DNA of 43,342 bases from Dehalococcoidia bacterium. GTDB lineage: Bacteria; Chloroflexota; Dehalococcoidia; GIF9; UBA5629. The notes under the pieces were generated by a model. It did no database searches and was not told where the DNA came from. It was given only the letters and a program-made list of their open reading frames with translations. Position numbers and translations under genes: made by a program. The stretch covers positions 1-43,342 of the forward strand of contig JAFGHL010000022.1 of assembly GCA_016930155.1 (NCBI GenBank), given 5' to 3'. Positions 20,704 through 30,847 of this stretch are shown here, piece after piece (position 1 is the first letter of the stretch; each line of letters begins with the position of its first letter).

Positions 20704-21861
20704 ATGAACCTGGAAAAGCTGAATCAGTTCTACTTTGAGACGGGACCTATCCGACCGCCCAGCGAGGCTTATTCTCTTTTAATCCGCGCCACGCGCAATT
20801 GCCCCTGGAACAGATGCGCCTTTTGCCATACCTACAGGGGATGTAAGTTCGAACTGCGGCCTGCCGAGGATGTGATAAGGGATATAGAGACAGCCCGGGC
20901 CATAACTCAGGGCATTAAGGAGTTCGGACGGCAGAATGGATTCGGCAACCAGCCGCGTGAGGTGGCCGCCTATATACACAGTATGGCAACCAGTAACGAC
21001 TCGGTCAGGCAGGTATCACTGTGGCAGTGGGCCGGTGGAAGGTCGGCATTCCTGCAAGATGCAAACAGCATTATCATGCGTCATGCAGATCTGATGCGAG
21101 TGGTATCAGCTTTGAAGGCTAACTTCCCCGAACTCGATCGCATCACGTCATATTGCCGCTCAAAGACAGCCGCTAAAAAAAGCGTGTGTGAACTGACAGA
21201 GTTGAGGGAGGCCGGTTTGACGCGTATTCATGTTGGAATGGAGAGCGGCTCGGATGAGGTGCTTAAATTCATGGACAAGGGCATGACTGCGGATGATCAT
21301 GTCAGGGGTGGCATCAATATAAGGGACGCTGGCATAGAACTGTCCGAATATTACATGCCGGGGTTGGGGGGCAGGAAATGGTCAAAGGGACATGCCGAGC
21401 AATCTGCCGCAGTGCTGAACCGGATTAATCCGGATTTCATCAGGCTGAGGACGTTAATGGTGGGTGAGACGCTGTCGCTCTGGGAAAGGGTTAAATCGGG
21501 CGAATATGATGTGCTGGGTGAGGATGAGATCATACAGGAAACAGGCGAATTTATTTCAAGGCTGGATTTTACGGGGGAATTAAAGAGCGACCATATAGTG
21601 AACCTGCTGCCTGAGCTGGAAGGGAAATTTCCGCAGTCCAGACAGGCCTGCCTCGACACTGTCGATCGTTATCTCGCAATGCCTCTCAGGGATAGGCTCA
21701 ATTACCGCCTGGGAAGACGGGCCGGGCTTTACGAGAAACTTGACGATATCTACGATGCCAGCAAGCACGAAAAAATCGACATGGCTATGCGGCGTGTTGG
21801 CGTTGAGACGGCTGAGCAGGTGGACGAACTGATAGACGGCATGAAAAAGCACTTCATTTAA
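20704..21861 (+). CDS. Radical SAM protein
   Basis: RNCPWNRCAFCHTY (CX4CX2C cluster motif), IHVGMESGSDEVLKFMDKG, YYMPGLGG. Confidence 0.9.
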   Translation: MNLEKLNQFYFETGPIRPPSEAYSLLIRATRNCPWNRCAFCHTYRGCKFELRPAEDVIRDIETARAITQGIKEFGRQNGFGNQPREVAAYIHSMATSNDSVRQVSLWQWAGGRSAFLQDANSIIMRHADLMRVVSALKANFPELDRITSYCRSKTAAKKSVCELTELREAGLTRIHVGMESGSDEVLKFMDKGMTADDHVRGGINIRDAGIELSEYYMPGLGGRKWSKGHAEQSAAVLNRINPDFIRLRTLMVGETLSLWERVKSGEYDVLGEDEIIQETGEFISRLDFTGELKSDHIVNLLPELEGKFPQSRQACLDTVDRYLAMPLRDRLNYRLGRRAGLYEKLDDIYDASKHEKIDMAMRRVGVETAEQVDELIDGMKKHFI

Positions 21862-21863
21862 AC

Positions 21864-21996
21864 GTATAATTTATGGTAGTATATTCTTCTCGGGTCAGCC
21901 GGGTCTGTGCCGGGTATTGTCAGAGTAGCACTGAGTGAAACCCTGCAACCAATTGAAGGTTACCGCGTTATAAGACAAGGACGTTAAAGGAGAGAT
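21864..21996 (+). promoter_or_regulatory. Possible structured 5' leader of the peptide ABC transporter operon
   Basis: TATAAT near 21865; GGGT..TCAG-AGTAGCA-CTGA..ACCC stem, AACC-AATTGAA-GGTT hairpin; AAAGGAGAG SD before the ATG. Confidence 0.3.
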
Positions 21997-23727
21997 ATGA
22001 AAAGGATACTATTCTTAGCCACGGTCATAACTGTGTTTATCATGCTTTTGCCTGCCTGCACGGCATCGCGGCCGCAACTTCACCCGGTTAAGGGTACATT
22101 TGTCGAATCACAACTCGGCGAAAGCGCACAAACGCTTAACTGGATAATTGCTAACGATGGAGGGGCTTCAAGGAGGTACGCCAGTTTTATGGTGGAGCCT
22201 CTGGCTGTTTACGATAACCAGTATGAACTGCAGCCGAGGTGCATTGCCAAAGCTGTTGAAGTTACTTCGGACGGCTTGATCTACACGGTCACTATCAGGG
22301 ATGACCTGAAATGGAGCGACGGGACTAAGGTATCGGCGGACGATTATGTCTACACTATTAACAATATCATGCTGGCGGATTGGCTGGAATGTGCGGACAA
22401 ATCACGCTGGCAGGAGGAAGTCGGAGGTAATTTAATGCCGGTTGCGGCGGAAGCGATAAGCGGCACTGTTTTCAAGGTCGTCAGGAAGAATGCCGATCCT
22501 AACTTCGAATATGCCATTTATGACCTGATGCCCTATCCAATGAATATTGCGCGCCATTATGAAAACATGACCGATGAGTTCATTTCCTTGCCTGAGTTTA
22601 ATAACATGAGCTACTGCGGCAACATGGGACCCTACAGGCCTATTGCTTGGACGACAGCCGAGGGCCTGGTGATGGAGAGAAACCCCGATTATTACCTGGG
22701 CAAGGATAACGGCGCACCTTATTTCGAGGGCTATATCATCAATCAACCCGGCCTGCAGGATGCCATCAACGAAGGCCTGAATCAGGGATGGATATCTTAC
22801 GCATTTATTGAGCCGCAGGACGCCAATACGTTTCGTAATAACAAGGATATTAAGGTTGTGACGATTCCATCGGGGCAGTTCCTGATGCTTGCCTATAATC
22901 AGCGCGACAATGGCTGGATCGGTCTTCAAGATCCCCGCATCAGACAGGCCATATCGATAGCCATCGATAAGCCAGCTGTTATCAACGATATTTTCGGTGG
23001 TTATGCAGATCCTGCATATGGAATCATCCCACCCTATTCGCCCTGGTATAACGAGAACGCGGTTCAAAAATACGGGATGAGCGCTGCCGCCGACGCGCAA
23101 AAGGCCATTGATTTGATAAAAAGCGCCGGCTATGAGATGAAGGATATCGACGGCAAACAGCGTTTCGTGGATAAGGACGGCAAAGCTATTAAACTGGTCA
23201 TGCCCATTGCCATTGACAGCGAAGTGCAGAAGGCTGCGGCTTACATCATCGGGCAGAACTTGAATAATATCGGATTTGAAGTCGAACCCAAGTATCAGGT
23301 GCAGGATTTTGTAGCACGCGAGATTTATATGAACAAGATACCCGGCGTCGACAGGAATCCGGAATATAACAGTGGTACGGGTGCTGTGAGCAACCAACCG
23401 TGGGATCTGATAATTCTTTCATCTTTCGGCGATGCCCTGACTATCGGCCGCAGCGAGATTTTCTTCTCAACCGAAGGCAAGTTAAATATCGTCGGCTTTT
23501 TCGATGATAAAATAGATGATCTTTACAAAAAGGCATCCTCAGCTGAGGCTGTAGACCCGGTCAATCGGCAGAAGGTCTATGACAAGCTGTCGCAGGCTAT
23601 ATCTGACGCCCAGCCCGTTGATTTCCTTGTCTATTACAGGGATAACTATGCATTGTCCAACAAGATAAAGGGAATTGAACCCGGGGTAAACATGCTTTAT
23701 AACTACCAGTTCTGGTACACGGAATAA
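21997..23727 (+). CDS. Peptide/nickel-type ABC transporter substrate-binding lipoprotein (copy 1)
   Basis: Lipobox LLPAC; SBP family 5 motifs (VYTVTIRDDLKWSDGTKVSADDYVYTI; DPRIRQAISIAIDK); strong SD. Confidence 0.94.
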   Translation: MKRILFLATVITVFIMLLPACTASRPQLHPVKGTFVESQLGESAQTLNWIIANDGGASRRYASFMVEPLAVYDNQYELQPRCIAKAVEVTSDGLIYTVTIRDDLKWSDGTKVSADDYVYTINNIMLADWLECADKSRWQEEVGGNLMPVAAEAISGTVFKVVRKNADPNFEYAIYDLMPYPMNIARHYENMTDEFISLPEFNNMSYCGNMGPYRPIAWTTAEGLVMERNPDYYLGKDNGAPYFEGYIINQPGLQDAINEGLNQGWISYAFIEPQDANTFRNNKDIKVVTIPSGQFLMLAYNQRDNGWIGLQDPRIRQAISIAIDKPAVINDIFGGYADPAYGIIPPYSPWYNENAVQKYGMSAAADAQKAIDLIKSAGYEMKDIDGKQRFVDKDGKAIKLVMPIAIDSEVQKAAAYIIGQNLNNIGFEVEPKYQVQDFVAREIYMNKIPGVDRNPEYNSGTGAVSNQPWDLIILSSFGDALTIGRSEIFFSTEGKLNIVGFFDDKIDDLYKKASSAEAVDPVNRQKVYDKLSQAISDAQPVDFLVYYRDNYALSNKIKGIEPGVNMLYNYQFWYTE

Positions 23728-23748
23728 CTTGAACCGTGCGTATAACAG

Positions 23749-25491
23749 GTGCGGGAGAGATTGAATAACGCGATAATAAAGAGAAGCCTGGCGTCCATTA
23801 TCTCGGCAGCGATACTGATAATATCACTGCCGGCCTGTGCTGCACCCTCTTCCGGGGGCAGCTTTATTGAGGGAGACGTGTCGGGTGGTGAGGCTGAGAC
23901 ACTCAACTGGATACTGGCTGCTGACGCTTCATCCTTCGCATATGCGGGTTATACACTGGAATCTCTGGCTAATTACGATAACCAATTTAACATTGTACTT
24001 CGTTGTCTGGCAAAGGATATCGAAGTGTCACCCGATGGCCTGGTTTATACTTTAACCATTCGTGACGACCTTAAATGGAGCGACGGCTCCCCGGTCACGG
24101 CGGAGGATTACGTCTATACTTTAAAAAACCTGATGTTTTCGGACTGGCTGAACTATAATTACAAAGATGACTGGCAGGAGGATACGGGTGGCAAAAAGGT
24201 TTTCGTCACTCCCGCTGTGGTCGACGGCACGACTTTCACCATAACACGGCAAACCGTGCAGCCTGAATTCATCTACACGTTATATAACCTGATACCCTAC
24301 CCCAAATATATTGCTGTGAAATATGAGGGGGATGTGGATGCTTTTACCCGGGCCAAGGAGTTCAACGATCTCTCGTATACAGGCAACCTGGGTCCGTACA
24401 AATTCAAGCAGTGGTTGAAGAACGATAAATATGTTCTTTCTCGCAATCCGCAGTATTTCCTGGGCCAAGACAACGGCGCACCGTTTTTCGATGAATACAT
24501 AGTCAAAATGTTCGGGACCTCGGCGGTAATGCAGGCTGCTTTGGAGGCCGGTGATATAACCTATTGCGGGATCGAGCCGCAGAATGTGGCGAAATTCAAG
24601 AAAATGCCGGATATCAATGTGTACACGGTGCCGACACGGGGCTATAACATTATTGCTTATAACCAGAGGGCCAACGGCTGGGAAGGATTGCGCAAGAAAG
24701 AGGTCCGGCAGGCGCTGTCCATGGCCATAGATAAAGAGACAATTGCTAAAAAGATATCTCTTGGCTTTGCCGAGCCCGCATACAGCTTTATCCCTTCCAG
24801 CTCACCCTGGTACAGCGACAACACGGTCATGAAGCTGGGCGTGGCCCCCCTCAACGATAAGCAGCAGGCTATGCAGTTACTCAAGGCAGCCGGATATGAA
24901 TATACCAGGAGCGACGGCCGCGATATTCTGCTGGGCGAAGACGGGAAGCCGGTTAAATTGCTTATGGTGACCACGCCGGGCAGCGACGTGGTAGAGTCCA
25001 TGTCCCTGCTGATTAAACAGGAACTGGCGGGCATTGGCATCGATGTCGAGGTCAAATGGGTGCAGTGGCCCACCCTTCTGAGGCAATATATGATGAACAG
25101 GGAGCCCGGCACCGATCAGGAGCCAAGATATAACAACGGGCCGCGAGCCGTTAGCGACGAGGACTGGGATATGACTCTTATGGCGCATAATACCGATCCT
25201 CTTGCGCCATCCGGCAGCCGCGTTTTCTTTGCATCGGACGGCGGGCTCAATTCATTCGGTTTCTTTAATGACCTGGTAGATCAACTTTTCCAGGAAATAC
25301 GCTCTGAAAAAGGGATGAATAAAGACGACCGCTCGCTGATGTACGGTGAGCTGGCACGTGTGATATCTGAGGAACAGCCTGTGGACTTTATAACATATAC
25401 GCGCGCCAACCGGGGATTTCAGAGTAATGTCAAGGGCATCGAGCCGGGCATCAATATGGGTTATAATTACTACCTGTGGCGCTTTGAATAA
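23749..25491 (+). CDS. Peptide/nickel-type ABC transporter substrate-binding lipoprotein (copy 2)
   Basis: Lipobox SLPAC; paralogous to copy 1 (TLTIRDDLKWSDGSPVTAEDYVYTLKNLM); GTG start, exact start uncertain. Confidence 0.93.
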   Translation: MRERLNNAIIKRSLASIISAAILIISLPACAAPSSGGSFIEGDVSGGEAETLNWILAADASSFAYAGYTLESLANYDNQFNIVLRCLAKDIEVSPDGLVYTLTIRDDLKWSDGSPVTAEDYVYTLKNLMFSDWLNYNYKDDWQEDTGGKKVFVTPAVVDGTTFTITRQTVQPEFIYTLYNLIPYPKYIAVKYEGDVDAFTRAKEFNDLSYTGNLGPYKFKQWLKNDKYVLSRNPQYFLGQDNGAPFFDEYIVKMFGTSAVMQAALEAGDITYCGIEPQNVAKFKKMPDINVYTVPTRGYNIIAYNQRANGWEGLRKKEVRQALSMAIDKETIAKKISLGFAEPAYSFIPSSSPWYSDNTVMKLGVAPLNDKQQAMQLLKAAGYEYTRSDGRDILLGEDGKPVKLLMVTTPGSDVVESMSLLIKQELAGIGIDVEVKWVQWPTLLRQYMMNREPGTDQEPRYNNGPRAVSDEDWDMTLMAHNTDPLAPSGSRVFFASDGGLNSFGFFNDLVDQLFQEIRSEKGMNKDDRSLMYGELARVISEEQPVDFITYTRANRGFQSNVKGIEPGINMGYNYYLWRFE

Positions 25492-25537
25492 AAGACCATA
25501 GCGGTACCTTCCCGAGCGCTGCACCAGGCACTAACAG

Positions 25538-26500
25538 ATGCGCAGCTATATTATCAAGCGTCTTCTCTACAGCGTCATCATCGCCTGGGGCATCATGACC
25601 GTCACTTTCGTTCTGTTACGCCTAGGCCCCACCTCACCAGTTGACAGGTACATTCTCAATATCGCTGCCAGGGGTCAGGACGTAGAATCAGTACGACAGG
25701 CCATCGAGGCGCGCTACGGACTGGATAAGCCCGTTATCGAGCAGTATTTTACCTACATGGGTAACCTGCTGCAGGGCAATTGGGGATGGTCTTTCAGCAC
25801 GTCTCAGACGGTTGGTGATCTGATAGCCTCGCACTGGATATATTCCTTCCAGCTAATATTGCTGGCCACTATTTTCGCTATCGTTCTTGGGGTGGGGCTG
25901 GGCATGCTGGCAGCGGTCAAGCAGAACACCAAAATAGATTACGCTGCATCCATCTTCTCGTTCATCGGTATTTCGATACCGGGATTCTGGCTGGGTTTGA
26001 TGTTGATCATGGTGTTTGCGGTTTATCTGGGATGGTTTAAAACATATTACGACACCAGTTATCCGATATGGTCGCTGGAAAACATCAAACAGCTCCTGCT
26101 GCCCGTGCTGGCGCTGGGCATAGGTGAACTGGCGGGATATCTGCGTTATACGAGGTCTGCCATGCTGGACAACCTACGCAAGGATTTCGTAACGACGGCG
26201 CGCGCCAAAGGATTGCCTGAGAAAACGGTCATCGGCAAACACGTTCTGCGTAATGCTGTGCTGCCGCTTGTTACCATTATTATGTTCGATCTGGGCAGTG
26301 TTGTTTTCGGCGGCGCGTACCTGACGGAGATAGTTTTCGGGATTCCCGGGTTGGGGCAGGTATCATTCAATGCTATTTTTGCCAACGACTATGCTGTCGT
26401 GGTGGCTGTTACTCTGATCGGCACCTTCCTTGTGCTCTTCATCAACCTGGCGACAGACCTTATATATACATATCTCGATCCGAGGATTAGATATGACTGA
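25538..26500 (+). CDS. dppB: Peptide ABC transporter permease (DppB type)
   Basis: MRSYIIKRLLYSVIIAWGIMTVTFVLLRLGP; RYTRSAMLDNLRKDFVTTARAKGL; six TM pattern. Confidence 0.94.
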   Translation: MRSYIIKRLLYSVIIAWGIMTVTFVLLRLGPTSPVDRYILNIAARGQDVESVRQAIEARYGLDKPVIEQYFTYMGNLLQGNWGWSFSTSQTVGDLIASHWIYSFQLILLATIFAIVLGVGLGMLAAVKQNTKIDYAASIFSFIGISIPGFWLGLMLIMVFAVYLGWFKTYYDTSYPIWSLENIKQLLLPVLALGIGELAGYLRYTRSAMLDNLRKDFVTTARAKGLPEKTVIGKHVLRNAVLPLVTIIMFDLGSVVFGGAYLTEIVFGIPGLGQVSFNAIFANDYAVVVAVTLIGTFLVLFINLATDLIYTYLDPRIRYD

Positions 26501-27428
26501 CGGTAAGCCGGTACGCTCCGGCAGGCGGCTGATGGATTACTACTGGGAGAGGTTGCGTAAAAACCAGCTGTCTATCATCGGTCTGGGTTTTGTGGTGTTC
26601 CTGTCTCTACTGGGTATATTCGGCCCGATCTTTGCGCCGGACCCGCAAAAAACAGATTTTCAGACTAAGAACCTTCCTCCGCTGGGCTTTTCAATCGAAG
26701 AATCAGTCTACGAAATAAGCACGGGGGAATCCATTACCACCGTTATATGGGGGAATCTCGATCACCCACTGGGCACTGACAGCAAGGGGCGCGATATGCT
26801 TGCCATGCTGATTTCCGGGGCCAGGATATCGCTTCTGGTCGGACTGCTGGCTACCGGCATAGCTATTTTCCTGGGTACTTTAATCGGCGTTCTATCTGCT
26901 TACTCGGGAGGTTGGGTGGACAATATTTTGATGCGCTTTACCGACATAATGATGACCTTCCCCTTCTTTTTACTGCTGGTGATGATCGTGTTTATTTTCG
27001 GGCCGAGCCTGGCCATCATAGTGCTGGTAATAGGCCTGACGGGTTGGACAGGGGCGGCAAGGCTCATTCGCAGTGAAACCCTGTCAATTCGAACCAGGGA
27101 CTTCGTCACCGCTTCTAAAGCGCTGGGGGCCAGCGATGCCCGCATAATGTTCCGCCATCTTATTCCCAATGTCAGCAGCCTTATTATCGTGATGGCTACG
27201 TTGTCCATACCCGGTGTGATCATGGCTGAAGCGGCGTTGAGCTTCATCGGACTGGGAGATCCCATGAGCACCAGCTGGGGAACGATACTTAATACCGGCC
27301 AGCACAGCCTGGATACGGCTTGGTGGGTGGCTGTTGAGCCCGGTATCATGCTCTTTCTGACAGTTCTTTCTTTCAATTTCTTTGGTGATGGCTTAAGGGA
27401 CGCCTTTGATCCCAAAGCCAGTATATAG
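26493..27428 (+). CDS. dppC: Peptide ABC transporter permease (DppC type)
   Basis: LGTDSKGRDMLAMLISGARISL, RDFVTASKALGASDARIMFRHLIPN; the ATG at 26493 overlaps the dppB end. Confidence 0.94.
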   Translation: MTDGKPVRSGRRLMDYYWERLRKNQLSIIGLGFVVFLSLLGIFGPIFAPDPQKTDFQTKNLPPLGFSIEESVYEISTGESITTVIWGNLDHPLGTDSKGRDMLAMLISGARISLLVGLLATGIAIFLGTLIGVLSAYSGGWVDNILMRFTDIMMTFPFFLLLVMIVFIFGPSLAIIVLVIGLTGWTGAARLIRSETLSIRTRDFVTASKALGASDARIMFRHLIPNVSSLIIVMATLSIPGVIMAEAALSFIGLGDPMSTSWGTILNTGQHSLDTAWWVAVEPGIMLFLTVLSFNFFGDGLRDAFDPKASI

Positions 27429-27444
27429 TAGGGATAGTGTTTGA

Positions 27445-28440
27445 ATGATGTCTGAAACAGTTCTGGAAGTAAAGGATCTGAAGACATGGTTCTTCACACG
27501 GCGCGGCACGGTCAAAGCCGTAAACGGCGTGGATTTCGTTCTCAAGAGAGGAGAATGTCTTTGCCTGGTGGGTGAATCCGGCTGCGGAAAGACGGTGACT
27601 GCCCTCTCGATTTTACGTCTTTTCGATAGTCCTCCCGGCAGGATAGTCGGGGGCCAGGTCATCTATAAGGGAGACGATCTTGCCACCTGCCCGATGCAGC
27701 GTCTGAGAGAGATCAGAGGCGGAGATATTGCCATGGTTTTTCAGAATGCGCAGTCCTCGTTGAATCCTGTTTTTACTGTCGGCGACCAGATCGCGGAGCA
27801 GGTCATGGTACATGAACGGGTTAGCCGGAGGGAAGCGCTGTCCAGGGCGCATGCCCTGATGGAAGAGATGAATATTCCTCAGCCGGGACGCGCCCTCAAT
27901 ATGTATCCGCATCAGATGTCCGGAGGGATGAAACAGAGGGCGATGATCGCCATGAGCCTTTCCTGCAGCCCGCAGATATTGATCGCGGATGAGCCGACTA
28001 CAGCGGTAGATGTAACCATAAGAGCGCAGATAATACACATTCTGCGCGAACTTAAAACGCGCAGGGATATGTCCATCATTTTTATTACACACGATCTGTC
28101 GCTGGTAAAGGATATTGGAGATCGGGCTGCTGTTGTCTACGGAGGGAGGGTGGTTGAAGTAGCTGCGGTTGAAGATATCTTGAAGAATCCGGCTCATCCT
28201 TATACAGTTGGCCTCATCGATTGTCTGCCGGATGTCTCGTCTCAGGATAAAAGGCTGCCCTCTATTGCGGGCAATACACCCAATCCCCTGGAAATGCCGT
28301 CCGGATGTCCTTTTCATCCCCGCTGTTCACATGTAATGGATATTTGCCGATCCAAGATGCCCGCTTGTGCGAATATCACCGATGTTCACACGGTATCCTG
28401 TTATTTATTTGGAGATAAAAATGGAGGGATAGCGAGGTGA
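27445..28440 (+). CDS. dppD: Peptide ABC transporter ATP-binding protein (DppD type)
   Basis: GESGCGKTVTALSIL (Walker A), YPHQMSGGMKQRAMIAMSL, LIADEPTTAVDVTI, C-terminal Cys-rich oligopeptide motif. Confidence 0.96.
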   Translation: MMSETVLEVKDLKTWFFTRRGTVKAVNGVDFVLKRGECLCLVGESGCGKTVTALSILRLFDSPPGRIVGGQVIYKGDDLATCPMQRLREIRGGDIAMVFQNAQSSLNPVFTVGDQIAEQVMVHERVSRREALSRAHALMEEMNIPQPGRALNMYPHQMSGGMKQRAMIAMSLSCSPQILIADEPTTAVDVTIRAQIIHILRELKTRRDMSIIFITHDLSLVKDIGDRAAVVYGGRVVEVAAVEDILKNPAHPYTVGLIDCLPDVSSQDKRLPSIAGNTPNPLEMPSGCPFHPRCSHVMDICRSKMPACANITDVHTVSCYLFGDKNGGIAR

Positions 28441-29405
28441 AAGGCAGAGTCATGCTGGAAGTCAATAACCTTAAGAAGTATTACAGGGTAACGGGTGGGC
28501 TGATGTCACGTTCGATCGGAGAGATCCGTGCGGTGGATGGTGTTTCTTTGGCTGTCGGCATGGGCGAGGTGCTGGGTCTGGTGGGTGAGTCCGGATGCGG
28601 GAAATCGACTCTGGGCAAGACCATTTTGAGATTGGAAGAGCCGACCGCCGGTGAGATCAAATTCAACGACGTAGATGTGGTCAGGCTTAACAGGCGACAT
28701 CTCAGGGAACTGAGGGGCAAAATGCAAATAGTTTTTCAGGATCCGGATTCATCTCTGGACCCCAGGATGACTGTAGGTGATTCAATAGCGGAGGCGCTTG
28801 TAGTACATGGTATCAGTGGTTCTGCGGAGCTGGATGATCGGGTTGCTCGCTTACTGGAGAAAGTTGGGTTGGAGTCGGATTTTGGGGAGAGGTATCCCCA
28901 CGAATTCAGCGGCGGACAGAAGCAGCGTATAGGTATAGCCAGGGCTCTGGCAATGGATCCACAGCTGATTATAGCCGATGAGCCTGTCAGTGCGCTGGAC
29001 GTCTCGGTGCAGGCACAGATTTTAAATCTGATGATGGATATCAGAGAGAGGGACGGACTGGCTTATATATTCGTGAGTCACGATCTTTCGGTGGTCAGAT
29101 ACTTATCCGATCGCGTGGCAGTTATGTATCTGGGCAAAATTGTGGAGATGGCGGATAAAACCGAATTTTTCCGAAATCCGCTGCATCCTTATACGGAAGC
29201 TTTATTATCGGCAATAGCCAGCCTGCGTCCGGCAGGCAGGGACAGGATATTACTGACGGGCGATCTCCCATCTCCGCTCAATCCTCCCCCCGGCTGCCGC
29301 TTTCATACCAGGTGCCATCGTGTGATGCCGGTTTGTTCCCAGGTTGAGCCGGAACTGGCTCAAATTGCGCCCGGTCATATGGTATCATGCCATCTTTACG
29401 TCTGA
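28437..29405 (+). CDS. dppF: Peptide ABC transporter ATP-binding protein (DppF type)
   Basis: [53 protein letters not shown] start overlaps the dppD stop. Confidence 0.96.
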   Translation: MKGRVMLEVNNLKKYYRVTGGLMSRSIGEIRAVDGVSLAVGMGEVLGLVGESGCGKSTLGKTILRLEEPTAGEIKFNDVDVVRLNRRHLRELRGKMQIVFQDPDSSLDPRMTVGDSIAEALVVHGISGSAELDDRVARLLEKVGLESDFGERYPHEFSGGQKQRIGIARALAMDPQLIIADEPVSALDVSVQAQILNLMMDIRERDGLAYIFVSHDLSVVRYLSDRVAVMYLGKIVEMADKTEFFRNPLHPYTEALLSAIASLRPAGRDRILLTGDLPSPLNPPPGCRFHTRCHRVMPVCSQVEPELAQIAPGHMVSCHLYV

Positions 29406-30761
29406 CCCCAGCTTTTTGAACATGTAGGGGCCCTCCAGTTGATAGCCGAAACCGCGTCGGAAATAGTCACGGGCTCCCACGCCGCTGATCACGGCGATCC
29501 TGTCTGCTGAAAATTCTTCGTGAGCAATACGCTCCGCTTCTTTAATCAGCGCTGACCCCAGACCCTTGTGCTGAGCAGCCAGGTCGTCCTGCTCGCCTAT
29601 AGGCACCTCTGATCCAAAAATGTGGACCTCCCGTATCAGGGCGGGGTGAATATCACCGGGGCCGATACGAAGTCGTAACAGGCCGAAGAGCGTGCCGGCA
29701 TCGTCCTCAAAGGATAGAAATATTTCCCTGCCCCCTGAAGCATCATAATCGTATCTGTGTAAAGAGGGCGCGCCTATTTTCCAGCCTTCCCGCCGGCGGT
29801 GGCCGTATTCACGGCAGCGCGTGCACCGGCATTTCGACCCTCTAATTTTCATAACATTCTTTACACCGGAGCGTAAGGAAAGGTCGCGGCAACCTGCCAC
29901 GATAAATTTGGTAGGGATATCGCGCATTACGCGCGGGATACGGACATATCCCGGCACGGCATCTTTTATATCAGCTATCAGATCGGTCATTTCGCCCATG
30001 GAATAAGGAGTGTAGCTGCCATGTCTGTACCATTGCTCGAGCTCGGTGCCTGTCACAACCAGGGTGGGGTAGATCTTGATGCCGTCGGGTTTGTATACGG
30101 CATCGTTGAAAAGCAGCTTTGCCTGCGCCAGGTCATGCGAGGGCGTCGATCCGGGCAGGCCGGGCATCCAGTGGTAGTAGACCTTCAGGCCGTATCTTTT
30201 CAACAGGGCTGTGGCATCTATAACATCTTTCGAGCAGTGCCCGCGGCGGACCAGCCGGTATATGTCGTCATCCAGTGTTTGCACACCCAATTCCACACGG
30301 GTGGTGCCGTACTCGAGCATGCGTTTCACATCATTTTCACTGCACCAGTCCGGCCTGGTTTCAATACATAGCCCGATGCACCTGTATCTGGCAGTCTCAT
30401 TCATGCGCTGTGCATCCTTCAGATTTTGCGAAGCGTGTCCATTAAGCGCATCGTAGCAGGACTGTATGAAATCGTACTGGTATTCGGGTGGGGAAGCCAG
30501 AAACGTTCCGCCCATTATGATCAGCTCTACTTTATCTACTGGATGCCCCATTTTAGAAAATATGTTGAGGCGGAACTCCACCTGCCTGGTCGGATCGTAT
30601 TCGCAGGAGAGGGCTCGCAGTACTGCCGGGGATTCCGGCGTATAGCTTTTGGGCGAGCCGTCGAATGTGGGACAAAATACGCAGGAACCCGGACATGGCA
30701 TAGGCCTGGCCATTACCGCGACGGGTGTGACTCCTGAGATGGTCCTTGAACTTTTTCGCAT
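29385..30761 (-). CDS. elp3: Elp3-family tRNA uridine-34 modification enzyme (radical SAM plus GNAT acetyltransferase)
   Basis: MARPMPCPGSCVFCPTF, IIMGGTFLASPPEYQ, CIGLCIETRPDWC, TTRVELGVQTLDDDIYRLVRRGH, C-terminal GLGSALIKEAERIAHEEFSADRIAVISGVGARDYFRRGFGYQLEGPYM; the ATG at 30761 (MRKSSRTISGV) is favoured over the ORF-track start. Confidence 0.94.
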   Translation of the reverse strand: MRKSSRTISGVTPVAVMARPMPCPGSCVFCPTFDGSPKSYTPESPAVLRALSCEYDPTRQVEFRLNIFSKMGHPVDKVELIIMGGTFLASPPEYQYDFIQSCYDALNGHASQNLKDAQRMNETARYRCIGLCIETRPDWCSENDVKRMLEYGTTRVELGVQTLDDDIYRLVRRGHCSKDVIDATALLKRYGLKVYYHWMPGLPGSTPSHDLAQAKLLFNDAVYKPDGIKIYPTLVVTGTELEQWYRHGSYTPYSMGEMTDLIADIKDAVPGYVRIPRVMRDIPTKFIVAGCRDLSLRSGVKNVMKIRGSKCRCTRCREYGHRRREGWKIGAPSLHRYDYDASGGREIFLSFEDDAGTLFGLLRLRIGPGDIHPALIREVHIFGSEVPIGEQDDLAAQHKGLGSALIKEAERIAHEEFSADRIAVISGVGARDYFRRGFGYQLEGPYMFKKLGSDVKMA

Positions 30762-30847
30762 GGTGGGATGCAAATATACAGTTATGATATATTTAGGTTG
30801 CGACTCAAGTTTAGCAAATAAGGCAAAAGGCCACCAGGGGAAGTCAC

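Noticed and set aside
21905-21985. T-box leader reading of GAAGGTTACCGCG
   Set aside because: Resembles the end of the T-box consensus, but the TGGN bulge needed to pair with tRNA NCCA is absent and the leader is too short for a normal Stem I.
21905-21985. c-di-GMP-I (GEMM) riboswitch reading of GGTTACCG
   Set aside because: Only the 3' GGTTACCG string matches; the CACGCACAGGGCAAACC core is missing.
22432-23397. 321-aa minus-strand ORF
   Set aside because: Antisense to the first substrate-binding lipoprotein; no motifs or plausible start context.
27613-28317. 234-aa minus-strand ORF
   Set aside because: Antisense shadow of dppD.
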